From the NCBI GenBank assembly GCA_963807925.1, contig CAWEDP010000002.1:2418001-2482000 (forward strand): 64,000 bases of DNA, in the 5' to 3' direction. A program made the translations under genes and the position numbers. Source of the DNA: CAWEDP01 sp963807925. Its GTDB lineage: Bacteria > Acidobacteriota > Vicinamibacteria > Vicinamibacterales > CAVVIG01. Shown here in pieces: positions 46,165 through 54,538 of the stretch. Position 1 is the stretch's first letter. Each line of letters opens with the position of its first letter. The notes beneath the pieces were generated by a model. That model saw only the letters and a list, made by a program, of their open reading frames with translations, was not told the DNA's origin and did no database searches.

Positions 46165-47363
46165 ATGGATCTCGGTCACGGGCTCGGCCATCTCACCTAT
46201 TCCACGCTGGTGCATCCGGCCGATGACTGGGCGCAGCTGTGGGCCAGCGTCCAGACCTATCTGCCGGCGGTGAAGGCGCGGGTCGCGCCGGATCGGCCCT
46301 TCGGCGTCTGCCTCCGGCTGGCCGCGCCCACCGTGGCGACCCTCGTGGCGCAGCCGCAGGAACGCGCGCGGCTGCGCGCCTTCCTCGCCGACCACGACCT
46401 GTATGTGTATACGGCGAACGCCTTTCCCTACGGGGCGTTCAAGGGCACGGTGGTGAAGGCCCAGGTGTACGAGCCGGACTGGCAGACCGCCGCGCGCACG
46501 CAGTATACGATGCAGGTCGCCGACCTGCTGGCCGAGCTCGGCACCCCGGCCGTGCCGCCGTCGATCCAGACCGCGCCGCTCGGCTTCAAGCCGCACGTCA
46601 CCGGCCCGGCCGTCGTCGCCCGCTTCACCGAACACGTGCTGCAGGTGGTGGCCCATCTGGTGCAGCTCGAACAGCGCACCGGCCGGCTGGTCACGCTCGC
46701 CCTCGAGCCCGAGCCCTACTGCTTTCTGGAGACCACCGCCGACACGATCGCCTACTTCACCGAGCACCTCTATACCGGCCGCGCCGCCGGGCGGCTGGCC
46801 CAGCAGACCGGCCTGCCGATCGCCGAGGCGCACGGCGCGCTGCACCGCCACCTGGGCATCGTCTTCGACATCGGCCATCAGGCGGTCGGGTTCGAAGACA
46901 TCCCGGTGTCGCTGCAGCAGTTGAGGGACGCCGAAATCCCGATCTTCAAGCTCCAGGAAGTCGCCGCCATGCACATGCCGGTGGTCACGCAGGCCACCAT
47001 CGACGCGCTCCAGCCCTTCGCCCAGACCGTCTACCTCTCGCAGACCGTCCAGCGCAAGAACGGCACGCTGACGAAATTTCTCAACCTCGAAGACGCCTTC
47101 GCCGCCTGGGCCGCCGACCCCGGGCCCCGCGAGTGGCGCACCCACTTCCACCTGCCGGTCTTTCTCGAGGACCTCGGCGCCTTCCGCACCACCCGCTTCG
47201 CCCTCGAACAGGCGCTCCGCGTCCACAAGGCCACCCCCCTCTCCCGCCAGCTCGAAATCGAAACCTACACCTGGGACGTCCTCCCCCCCACCTCAAAACC
47301 GGCGACATCGTCGAGTACGTCTGCCGCGAGATCGAGTGGGTCCAAGCGCAGCTGCTCGACTAG
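46165..47363 (+). CDS. EboE-like TIM-barrel metabolite protein, frameshifted near the C-terminus
   Basis: Begins MDLGHGLGHLTYSTLVHPAD and continues YLPAVKARVAPDRPFGVCLRLAA, SIQTAPLGFKP and DIGHQAVGFEDIP, as in EboE, an AP-endonuclease-2-like protein of the ebo metabolite-traffic cluster. No other ebo gene is nearby. Near the end, a run of seven C at 47283-47289 breaks the frame; eight C restores PPHLKTGDIVEYVCREIEWV and a stop at 47361-47363, giving 399 residues. A homopolymer error is likely. Possible isomerase acting with the oxidoreductases around it. Confidence 0.75.
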
Positions 47364-47503
47364 ACGTCAAATCACCGCCGCGCCGCGAGCAGGATCCAGC
47401 GAATCGCGGCACCTACCATACCCTCCGAGTATGATTACCTCTTCGCATTTCGTCCGGCGGAAGGCAGCGGCCGCCCTGAAATTCTCGAGAGGGGGAGCAC
47501 ACG

Positions 47504-48385
47504 ATGAACGTCGGATTCATTGGTCTCGGAAAAATGGGACAGGCGATGACGCGCCGGATTCTCGGGGCCGGCCACCATCTCGTCGCCTTCAACCGGACAA
47601 AGGACAAAGCCAGGGACCTCGCGGCGGAAGGCGCCACCATTGCGTCGACGATTGCCGAGGCCTGTCACGGACGCGACGTCGTCATCACGATGGTGTCTGA
47701 CGACACGGCCGTGAAGGAGGTGGTGCTCGGGGGCCAGGGGCTGCGCGATTCGCTCGCGCCGGGCGCCATTCACCTGTGCATGGGGACGCACAGCGTCGCG
47801 GCGGTTCAGACGCTCAACGCCGCGCATGGCGAGGCCGGACAGCGGCTCGTCAGCGCCCCGGTTCTCGGCCGTCCCGATGCTGCCGCGGCCGGCCAGCTGG
47901 GCATCGTCGCGGGCGGACCGGCCGACGCGGTGAAGGCGTGTGAAGCGCTGTTCCAGGCGATGGGACGACGAACCTTCGAGGCCGGCGCGAAGCCGGAAGG
48001 CGCGGCGGCGCTCAAGCTGTCCAACAACTTCGTCCTTGGGGCGGCCATCGAAGCGATGGCCGAAGCATTCTCGCTCGTCCGCAAGTACGGCGTGGTGCCG
48101 CAGGTGCTCTACGACGTCATGACCGACGCGCTCTTCGCGGCGCCGGCCTACAAGGTGTACGGCAAGATCATGGTCGACGAGAGCTACGACAAGGTCGGCT
48201 TCATGACGCTGCAGGGCCTCAAGGATCTGAATCTCGCGCTCGCGGCCGCCGACCAGGCGAGGGTGCCGATGCCCAGCGCGAACAACGTCCGCGATCGCCT
48301 GCTCGGCGCCATCGCGCACGGAGACGGCGAGAAGGACTGGGCCGTGATGGCCCGCGAACAGAACCGCGCGGCGGGCATTGAATAG
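47504..48385 (+). CDS. Beta-hydroxyacid dehydrogenase-family oxidoreductase, first copy
   Basis: 293 residues, ATG with GAGGGGGAG upstream. N-terminal Rossmann MNVGFIGLGKMGQAM with catalytic-type lysine in AAALKLSNNFVLG. The substrate loop reads APVLGRPDAAAAG in place of the usual DAPVSGG. NAD(P)-dependent oxidation of 3-hydroxy acids or related semialdehydes is expected. Followed after 34 bp by a paralogue. Confidence 0.85.
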   Translation: MNVGFIGLGKMGQAMTRRILGAGHHLVAFNRTKDKARDLAAEGATIASTIAEACHGRDVVITMVSDDTAVKEVVLGGQGLRDSLAPGAIHLCMGTHSVAAVQTLNAAHGEAGQRLVSAPVLGRPDAAAAGQLGIVAGGPADAVKACEALFQAMGRRTFEAGAKPEGAAALKLSNNFVLGAAIEAMAEAFSLVRKYGVVPQVLYDVMTDALFAAPAYKVYGKIMVDESYDKVGFMTLQGLKDLNLALAAADQARVPMPSANNVRDRLLGAIAHGDGEKDWAVMAREQNRAAGIE

Positions 48386-48419
48386 GTTAAGTGGAGCCTT
48401 CGGCTCTGTGTGAGGCGAC

Positions 48420-49301
48420 ATGAACGTCGGATTCATCGGACTGGGCCGCATGGGATCGGGGATGGCGGGTCGCATTGTCGAGGGCGGCCACGATCTCGTC
48501 GTGTACGACGTGGTGCCGGAGAGTACGGCAACCGCGGCGGCCGCCGGCGCGCGGGTCGCTCGGTCGGTCGCGGAGCTGGCGGCCGATCGTGAGGTCGTCA
48601 TTACGATGCTGGCGGAGGATGCGGCTGTCCACGCCGTGTCGACTGGCGACGGCGGTTTGTGCGAGTCGATGCGGGCGGGTGCCCTTCACCTGGCAATGGG
48701 CACCTACGGCGTCGGCACCATCCGAACGCTCGCCGCGGCCCATGCGGCGCGGGGACAGACCCTTGTGGCGGCGCCGGTGCTGGGGCGCCCCGATCTCGCG
48801 GCCTCGGGGCAGCTCGGCATCGTCTGCGGCGGATCTCCCGGGGACCTGGCGCGCTGCGAGCCGCTGTTCAGGATGCTCGGCCGTCTGACGTTTCACGCCG
48901 GCGATGCGCCGGAAGCCGCCAGCGCGATCAAGCTGGCGAACAACCTCGTGCTGGGTTGCGCGATTCAGGCGATGGGCGAAGCGTTCGCCCTCGTGCGCAA
49001 GTACGATGTCGCGCCGCAGGTGCTCTACGACGTGCTCACCGAAGGCCTGTTTTCGGCGCCCGCCTACAAGGTCTATGGCCGAATCATCGTCGAGGAGACG
49101 TACGATCGGGCAGGATCGACGATTGCCTTGAACCTGAAGGACGCGAACCTGATCATCGCCGCGGGCGACCTGGCGCGCGTGCCGATGCCGAGCGCCGGCA
49201 CCTTCCGCGATCGCCTGCTGGGGGCCATCGCCCACGGCGACGCCGCCAAGGACGTGGCGGCGCTCGCGCTCGAGCAGGCGCGTGCGAGCGGGCTGGCGTG
49301 A
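48420..49301 (+). CDS. Beta-hydroxyacid dehydrogenase-family oxidoreductase, second copy
   Basis: 293 residues, same length and layout as the preceding gene, about half the residues identical by eye: MNVGFIGLGRMGSGM, APVLGRPDLAASG, ASAIKLANNLVLG and VPMPSAGTFRDRLLGAIAHGD. A tandem duplication with divergence. A small GAGCC/GGCTC hairpin lies in the spacer. Its stop overlaps the next gene's GTG (GTGA). Confidence 0.85.
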   Translation: MNVGFIGLGRMGSGMAGRIVEGGHDLVVYDVVPESTATAAAAGARVARSVAELAADREVVITMLAEDAAVHAVSTGDGGLCESMRAGALHLAMGTYGVGTIRTLAAAHAARGQTLVAAPVLGRPDLAASGQLGIVCGGSPGDLARCEPLFRMLGRLTFHAGDAPEAASAIKLANNLVLGCAIQAMGEAFALVRKYDVAPQVLYDVLTEGLFSAPAYKVYGRIIVEETYDRAGSTIALNLKDANLIIAAGDLARVPMPSAGTFRDRLLGAIAHGDAAKDVAALALEQARASGLA

Positions 49302-50290
49302 ACCTCAGCAATCGCGTCCTCCACCGGCCGCAGAGCCTGTGGATTCGAAAGGCACTGTTTCAGATCCATCTCTGGACCGGCCTCGGCGTGGGGCTGTACG
49401 TCCTGGTGATCAGCCTGACCGGCAGCGCCATCGTCTTCCGCCGCGAGATCACAAGGCTCGCCTGGTCGGCGCCGATCGTCGCGCCGGTGGGTCCCCTGAT
49501 GTCTCCCGAGCAGATTGCCGCGGCCGCAAAGAAGAAGTACCCGCGCCTGGACGTCGCCCGCGTGACGCTGTCGAAGAGGCCGAGCCGGGCGGCCGAGGTG
49601 CTGATGGTCCGCGGCCAGCGCCGCGTCGAGCGCGCGTTCGATCCGTACTCCGGCAGGGATCTCGGAGCGATCGGCACCGACGAACCGAAGCTGCTCTACT
49701 GGCTCGTCCAGCTCCATGACGATCTGCTGGGCGGCGGCACCGGCCGGCTCGTGAACGGCGTCGGCGCGATGGTGTTCACGGCGATGTGCCTGACCGGGAT
49801 CGTGATCTGGTGGCCGGGCATGGCGCGCTGGTGGCACAGTCTGATCCTGCGGCGGCACGTCGGATGGGCCCGGTTCAACTGGGATCTGCACAGCGCCGTC
49901 GGCTTCTGGATGTTCCTGTTCGTGCTGATGTGGGGCGTGAGCGGCATCTACCTGTCGTTTCCCGATCCGTTCTCCCGTGTCGTCGACTACCTGCAGCCGC
50001 TCGACCCCGCGAGCCGCAACCTGCGCTCGGGAGACGAACTGCTGGCCTGGCTCGCGCGCATCCACTTCGGACGGGCGTACGGCACGCCGGTCAAATGGCT
50101 GTACACGGTTCTCGGGCTGGTGCCGGCGGTTCTCTTCGTCACCGGCGCCATCATGTGGTGGAACCGCGTGCTGCGGCCAGCGTTGAGGAATCGAGGCCGC
50201 GCGACGGCTGAGGGCTCGATGAAGCCCGACGCGGGCTTCAGTTTGACGGCTCCTACGGCGCCGCGCAGACCCAGTTGGCCGCGTCCTTGA
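49298..50290 (+). CDS. PepSY-domain transmembrane protein
   Basis: Starts at a GTG overlapping the previous stop. 330 residues. Helices at about 20-45 (HLWTGLGVGLYVLVISLTGSAIVF), 150-170, 200-225 and 265-285, with a periplasmic PepSY region between. Motifs HDDLLGGGTGRLVNGVG and WDLHSAVGFW are typical of PepSY_TM proteins, linked to iron/flavin reduction and siderophore uptake. The last 20 residues (GFSLTAPTAPRRPSWPRP) run through a hairpin and into the tannase gene, so the true end may be earlier. Confidence 0.8.
   Translation: MNLSNRVLHRPQSLWIRKALFQIHLWTGLGVGLYVLVISLTGSAIVFRREITRLAWSAPIVAPVGPLMSPEQIAAAAKKKYPRLDVARVTLSKRPSRAAEVLMVRGQRRVERAFDPYSGRDLGAIGTDEPKLLYWLVQLHDDLLGGGTGRLVNGVGAMVFTAMCLTGIVIWWPGMARWWHSLILRRHVGWARFNWDLHSAVGFWMFLFVLMWGVSGIYLSFPDPFSRVVDYLQPLDPASRNLRSGDELLAWLARIHFGRAYGTPVKWLYTVLGLVPAVLFVTGAIMWWNRVLRPALRNRGRATAEGSMKPDAGFSLTAPTAPRRPSWPRP
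50220..50240. terminator. Perfect hairpin beyond the tannase gene, inside the PepSY 3' end
   Basis: TGAAGCCC (50220-50227) and GGGCTTCA (50233-50240) pair perfectly around GACGC, 12 bp after the tannase-like stop on the minus strand. It falls inside the annotated C-terminus of the PepSY gene, hinting that this gene really ends before it. Confidence 0.5.
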
Positions 50291-51797
50291 AATTGCCGGT
50301 CCCCTTGTACTTTGCGTACTGCGGATAGGGGCACAGTGGGCGCGTCGTGGTGGTCTGGGCGTTGGCTGCCGTCACCTGCACCGGCGCAACGCCTTTTTCG
50401 CGCCAGGTTTCGAGCGTGCCGATGGAATCGAAGGTGTTCACGCCGGGGCCGCCGCCACAGTGCGCCATGCCCGGCACCATGAACAGGCGCACCCAATCGG
50501 CCTGGTTCTTCCCCATCTTGTCGAGCACGCTCTCGTAGTACAGGACCGTGTTCTCGGGGGTGATGGTCGTGTCGGCCCATCCGGCGTACAGGAACAGCTT
50601 GCCGCCGTGGGCCTTGAACGCCTTGAGGTCCGGATCCACGGCGTCGACGAACCCGATCTTCTGGTCGATCACCGGCATGTCGCGATTGAGATCGAACGTG
50701 TGCCAGTCGTACTCCGGGTTCTGGAATGCCCAGATCCTCACGGTGTCGATGACGTTGATCGCCGGGTTGGGACGGAGCGCCGGCAGCGGGTTGCCGAGCA
50801 CCTGCCCCGAAAAGATCAGCTCGCCCTTCGAGTTCTTCAGACCGCCGAAGTAGGTCTCCACCGCCTGCAGTTGCGGCCTGGTGAGACACGTGTCGCTTTC
50901 GGCGCCCTTGCACACCAGCGTCGAGAAGTCGAAGGAGCAGAGGTGCGGGTCGTTGAGGAAGCCTTCCTTGTAGGTGTCGCACTTCTGCATGACCGCGGCG
51001 TTGACCACCTGCGCCTTGGCCGGCGAAATCGCCATGTCGGGATTCCGCGCGAGCGTGACCTGCCGCGCAAAACCGGCGGTGTGCATGTGAATGTGCCGAT
51101 TAGCCAGGGCGCCGCCGATGATGCCGTCGAAGTCGAGCGGATGGCGCTGCGCGGCCATGACGGCCTGTCGTCCGCCGGTCGAACAGCCCTTGAAATACGC
51201 GAACTGGGCGGCGCGATCGTAGAAGGACTTGACGAGCTCCTTGGACTTCACCGTCATCTCGTGGACGGCGCGATCGGAGAAGTCGACGATCTTCTCGGGG
51301 TGGCCGAGCGCGAACATGCCGTTCGGGCCGTCGGCGGCCGAGTGTCCGGTGTCGGTGCCGGCCGTCGCGTAGCCGAGGCGCAGCGCGACCTGCATGTCGC
51401 CGTATCCCTGAATCGCTCCCGCGAAACCGCCGTTACCGACGGCGAGAAACTTTCCGTTCCAGTTCTCGGTGGGAAGCCAGAGCTCGACGTTGATGTTGGA
51501 ATCCGCGGAGGGCTTCAGCACCATCGTCACGCGGCAGTGCGCCGGCAGCGGCGGCGGAACGGCCCCGCGGCCCCCGGCGGGCCCCCGACCCGCGGGCGCG
51601 ATCCCACGGCCGGCGGGCGGCGCACCACGCCCGTCGGGCGTCCCGCCGCGTCCGGCTCCGGCCTGAACGAACGGACCCGCAGCGACGACATCGGCCAATC
51701 CGATGACCGCCTGCGGAGTCGACATCAATCGCAGGCTCTCGCACGGCGTGGCGCCGACCGCGGCCGCGAGCAGCACGAGACTCAGGCTTCCGAGCAT
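50253..51797 (-). CDS. Tannase/feruloyl esterase-family protein
   Basis: 514 residues with a signal peptide (SLVLLAAAVGA). Alpha/beta-hydrolase of the tannase family: nucleophile elbow GCSTGGRQAV (Ser in the G-C-S-T-G-G motif with the paired cysteines), acidic residue in LFLYAGWADTTITPENT and His in MVPGMAHCGGG. An Arg/Gly/Ala repeat region (GRGAPPAGRGIAPAGRGPA) is a disordered spacer after the signal. Secreted esterase for plant phenolic esters is the family role. Overlaps the PepSY gene by 38 bp in the convergent orientation. Confidence 0.88.
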   Translation of the reverse strand: MLGSLSLVLLAAAVGATPCESLRLMSTPQAVIGLADVVAAGPFVQAGAGRGGTPDGRGAPPAGRGIAPAGRGPAGGRGAVPPPLPAHCRVTMVLKPSADSNINVELWLPTENWNGKFLAVGNGGFAGAIQGYGDMQVALRLGYATAGTDTGHSAADGPNGMFALGHPEKIVDFSDRAVHEMTVKSKELVKSFYDRAAQFAYFKGCSTGGRQAVMAAQRHPLDFDGIIGGALANRHIHMHTAGFARQVTLARNPDMAISPAKAQVVNAAVMQKCDTYKEGFLNDPHLCSFDFSTLVCKGAESDTCLTRPQLQAVETYFGGLKNSKGELIFSGQVLGNPLPALRPNPAINVIDTVRIWAFQNPEYDWHTFDLNRDMPVIDQKIGFVDAVDPDLKAFKAHGGKLFLYAGWADTTITPENTVLYYESVLDKMGKNQADWVRLFMVPGMAHCGGGPGVNTFDSIGTLETWREKGVAPVQVTAANAQTTTTRPLCPYPQYAKYKGTGNFKDAANWVCAAP

Positions 51798-51923
51798 GGC
51801 GACCCTCCTTCGCTCAGGTTCGACGCCGTCAGGAACGCGCGGCGGCGATTATAGGCTGAAACGCTGTCGGACGGGCGCTCGCGCGGCGGCGTGCGCCGCG
51901 CTGTGGAACAATGAGCGCGTCGC

Positions 51924-52955
51924 ATGACGGCCGACATTCCGACCACCGACGACCGGCTCGTGTGGGACACGTGGCTGTCGATGTGGTGGCTGCCATCAGT
52001 CACCGTGGCCGACGAGCTCGGAGTGTTCGACGCCCTGGCCGATCGACCCGGTACGGCGACCGACCTGGCGCAGGCGAGGGGCCTGGACGACCGGGGGGTC
52101 GACATTCTGCTCGCGCTGCTCGCGTCGCTCGGCTTCCTCGTGCGCCACGACGGCGTCTATCGCGTCACCGACGTGACGCGCCACTTCCTGCTCTCGAGCA
52201 GCGCGTTCTACTGGGGCGGCGTGTTCGCGCGGCAGCGCATCGCCAGCCCCCTGCACACGACGATCCGGGACGCCGTCACAGGCGCCGCGAGGCATGCCAT
52301 GGGGCAGTCCAGCGCGTCGCCGCCGGTGGAGGCGTGGGAAAGCGGCCGCCTCGACGTCGAGCAGGCCCGCGACATCGCCCGGTTCATGCAGAGCCATTCT
52401 CTGCCTGCCGCGACCGGCATGGCGCTGCACGGCGACTTCGGCGGCATCACGCGGCTGCTCGACGTCGGCGGCGGGTCGGGGTGCTTCGCCGTCGCCCTGG
52501 CGCGCCAGCACCCAGCCATGCGATGCACGGTCATGGATTTGCCGGCCATGTGCCGCATTGCCCAGGAGTACATCGACCGCGGCGGCGCCGCCGACCGGGT
52601 CGATACGCTGTCCGCCGACATGTTTCGGGACGAGTGGCCGCGCGGCTACGACGCGATGCTGCTGTCGAATGTCTTCCACGACTGGAGCCTCGAGACCTGC
52701 GCACGCCTGGCCGCCCGCGCCCACGCGGCCCTGCCAGCCGGTGGACGTATCTATCTGCACGAGATGCTGCTGGACGACGACGGCGTCGGGCCCCGCACGG
52801 CCGCGGCGTTCGCGGTGCTCATGCTCGTGGCGACCCGGGGCAGGCAGTTCACGGCCGCCGTGCTGACCTCGCTGCTCCGGGACGCGGGGTTCGTCGAGAT
52901 TGGCATCACGGCCACCTACGGGTACTACTCGCTGCTCCGCGCGACCAGACCGTGA
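51924..52955 (+). CDS. SAM-dependent O-methyltransferase (acetylserotonin-OMT type)
   Basis: 343 residues. N-terminal dimerisation/winged-helix domain (VADELGVFDALADRPGTATDLAQ), SAM motif LLDVGGGSGCFAVALA, and LSNVFHDWSLETC where the His would act as general base. Typical of small-molecule O-methyltransferases, including carotenoid and antibiotic types; CrtF-like size. Divergent from the tannase-like gene. Confidence 0.85.
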   Translation: MTADIPTTDDRLVWDTWLSMWWLPSVTVADELGVFDALADRPGTATDLAQARGLDDRGVDILLALLASLGFLVRHDGVYRVTDVTRHFLLSSSAFYWGGVFARQRIASPLHTTIRDAVTGAARHAMGQSSASPPVEAWESGRLDVEQARDIARFMQSHSLPAATGMALHGDFGGITRLLDVGGGSGCFAVALARQHPAMRCTVMDLPAMCRIAQEYIDRGGAADRVDTLSADMFRDEWPRGYDAMLLSNVFHDWSLETCARLAARAHAALPAGGRIYLHEMLLDDDGVGPRTAAAFAVLMLVATRGRQFTAAVLTSLLRDAGFVEIGITATYGYYSLLRATRP

Positions 52956-53161
52956 TGCCCGCGGCGGTCACTCACCGTGCAGCGAGATCGCCGGACCGAC
53001 CGACGCCGAGCCCCACAGTGTCCGCATCGCGCGCGCGGCACGGAGACGGATGCAGTCGGGCCTCGATCACTCTGAGCGGGGTGAACTGTAACAACGTGGC
53101 AGCGTTTCCAAGGCATGTCGCTTCGGGTTAGCTTCCACGTTACGCGGTTCGACCGCACGGC

Positions 53162-53596
53162 TCAGAGGCGTCCCAGAATCCACCGGTGGCTCTTGTGCGA
53201 GAGGCGCCGGACGGCTTCCTCCCTCGTCACCCACGCGAGCTGGTGGCCCGGTTCGCTCGAAGCGGCGAGGCCGGTCACGACCGCCTCGAAGAAGACGCTC
53301 GCCTTGTCGACGCCGCTCTGGCCCGTGGGGGCGTGGACGATTTCCGTCGCGGTGCCGACGAGCCGGCCGGCCTCGATTGCCAGCCCGCATTCCTCGCGCG
53401 CTTCGCGCACGACCGCCTGCTCCGCCGTCTCGCCGGACTCGACGCCGCCGCCGGGCAGAAACCAGCCGCGGGCCGCGCGGACCACGGCGATGCGCCCGTC
53501 GCCGTCGCGCAGCACCGCGTACGCGCTCGGCCGTACCCTGTAGGCACATCCGCGGACGCGAACGCCAAACACCGGAGACCGCCCGGACCCCGTCAC
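53162..53596 (-). CDS. NUDIX hydrolase
   Basis: 144 residues from a GTG that overlaps the stop of the ABM gene (GTGA). Nudix box GGGVESGETAEQAVVREAREECGL (G-x5-E-x7-REAREECGL with the metal-binding glutamates) is intact. Cleaves nucleoside diphosphate-linked compounds; substrate unknown. Earlier in-frame starts would run into the upstream gene and are rejected. Confidence 0.85.
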   Translation of the reverse strand: MTGSGRSPVFGVRVRGCAYRVRPSAYAVLRDGDGRIAVVRAARGWFLPGGGVESGETAEQAVVREAREECGLAIEAGRLVGTATEIVHAPTGQSGVDKASVFFEAVVTGLAASSEPGHQLAWVTREEAVRRLSHKSHRWILGRL

Positions 53597-53907
53597 GATG
53601 CCGCCACCGGGCGCGATCCTGTGACAAGGTCGAAGTGCTGAATAACCGGCGCCGGATCGTAGAAGCGGTGCAGCAGCCGCTTCCACTCGGCGAAGTCGGG
53701 GTGATTCCGGAAGCCGACCGTGTGATCCTCGATGGTCCGCCACCTCACCAGCAGCAGGTACTGATTGGCCGCTTCGATGCAGCGATGCAGCTCGTGCGAG
53801 ATGTATCCGCCCATCGACGTGATGATGGCCTCGGCCTGGCGGAAACTCTGTTCGAATTCAGCGCTCTGCCCGGATCGGATGTGCAGCGTCACTGCCTCGA
53901 GCACCAT
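53593..53907 (-). CDS. Antibiotic biosynthesis monooxygenase (ABM)-domain protein
   Basis: 104 residues: MVLEAVTLHIRSGQSAEFEQSFRQAEAII, then YLLLVRWRTIEDHTVGFRNHPDFAEWKRLLHRFY, the ferredoxin-like ABM dimer fold. Members include small haem or quinone monooxygenases. Coupled to the NUDIX gene. Confidence 0.85.
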   Translation of the reverse strand: MVLEAVTLHIRSGQSAEFEQSFRQAEAIITSMGGYISHELHRCIEAANQYLLLVRWRTIEDHTVGFRNHPDFAEWKRLLHRFYDPAPVIQHFDLVTGSRPVAAS

Positions 53908-53990
53908 GATGTCCTCTGTTTGACCTGCCGAACGCCGGAAACGGACCGCGCCGGGAAACGCCGGCCGTCCGCCCGCGATTCAGGAGCGGT

Positions 53991-54503
53991 TCACTTGAGC
54001 ATCCCTGCGACCCTGGCAATGCCCGCCCTGGCGCACGCGTCGTCCATCTCCTGGCTGGATCCGGAGCTGCCGACGCCGCCGACGACCTCGCTGCCGATCT
54101 GAATCGGGACACCGCCGCCGAGCGCGAGGATGTCGGCGACGTCACGCTGCGCGGCGTACGCGGGATCGGCGGTCCGTTTCTGGAACTCGAGCGTGCTCAT
54201 GCGGAACATCCGCGCGGTGTACGCCTTGCGCCGGGCCATCTCCGCCGTCTGCGCGCTCGCCTGTTCGTCCCGGAGCATCACCAGCACCTGCCCCGCCCGA
54301 TCGACCACGACCACCGAGGTGTTGAAGCCTTTGGACTTGCACTCGGCGAGGGCGGCTTCGGCAATGGTCTTCGCCATCGCGAGCGAGACATTGCGTTGCA
54401 TCACCACGCCCTGCGCACCGGCCGGCGCGGCCGCGGCGGCCGCGAGCCCGACCACCGCCGCCGCCCTACGCAGCCCACGCGGCGGCCACATCGTCACGCG
54501 CAT
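53991..54503 (-). CDS. Secreted GlcG/HbpS-like (DUF336) protein
   Basis: About 170 residues from the ATG at 54503; an in-frame ATG at 54524 adds seven residues. Signal peptide (AAAVVGLAAAAAAPAGA). The GlcG/HbpS fold is clear: NVSLAMAKTIAEAALAECKSKGF, VVVVDRAGQVLVMLRDEQASAQTAEMARRKAYTARMFR, and GGGVPIQIGSEVVGGVGSSGSS with the conserved GG..P. Periplasmic haem- or corrinoid-binding roles are known for relatives. It follows the spermidine-synthase-like gene closely (35 bp). Confidence 0.8.
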   Translation of the reverse strand: MRVTMWPPRGLRRAAAVVGLAAAAAAPAGAQGVVMQRNVSLAMAKTIAEAALAECKSKGFNTSVVVVDRAGQVLVMLRDEQASAQTAEMARRKAYTARMFRMSTLEFQKRTADPAYAAQRDVADILALGGGVPIQIGSEVVGGVGSSGSSQEMDDACARAGIARVAGMLK

Positions 54504-54538
54504 GAGAGACGTCGGAAGCAACATGTTGAAGAAGGCCG

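Noticed and set aside
53144..53156. GCGGT-TCG-ACCGC, resembling a tRNA T-arm, and AACGTGG/CCACGTT flanks
   Set aside because: The loop is too short and no acceptor or anticodon arms surround it; at most a weak hairpin.
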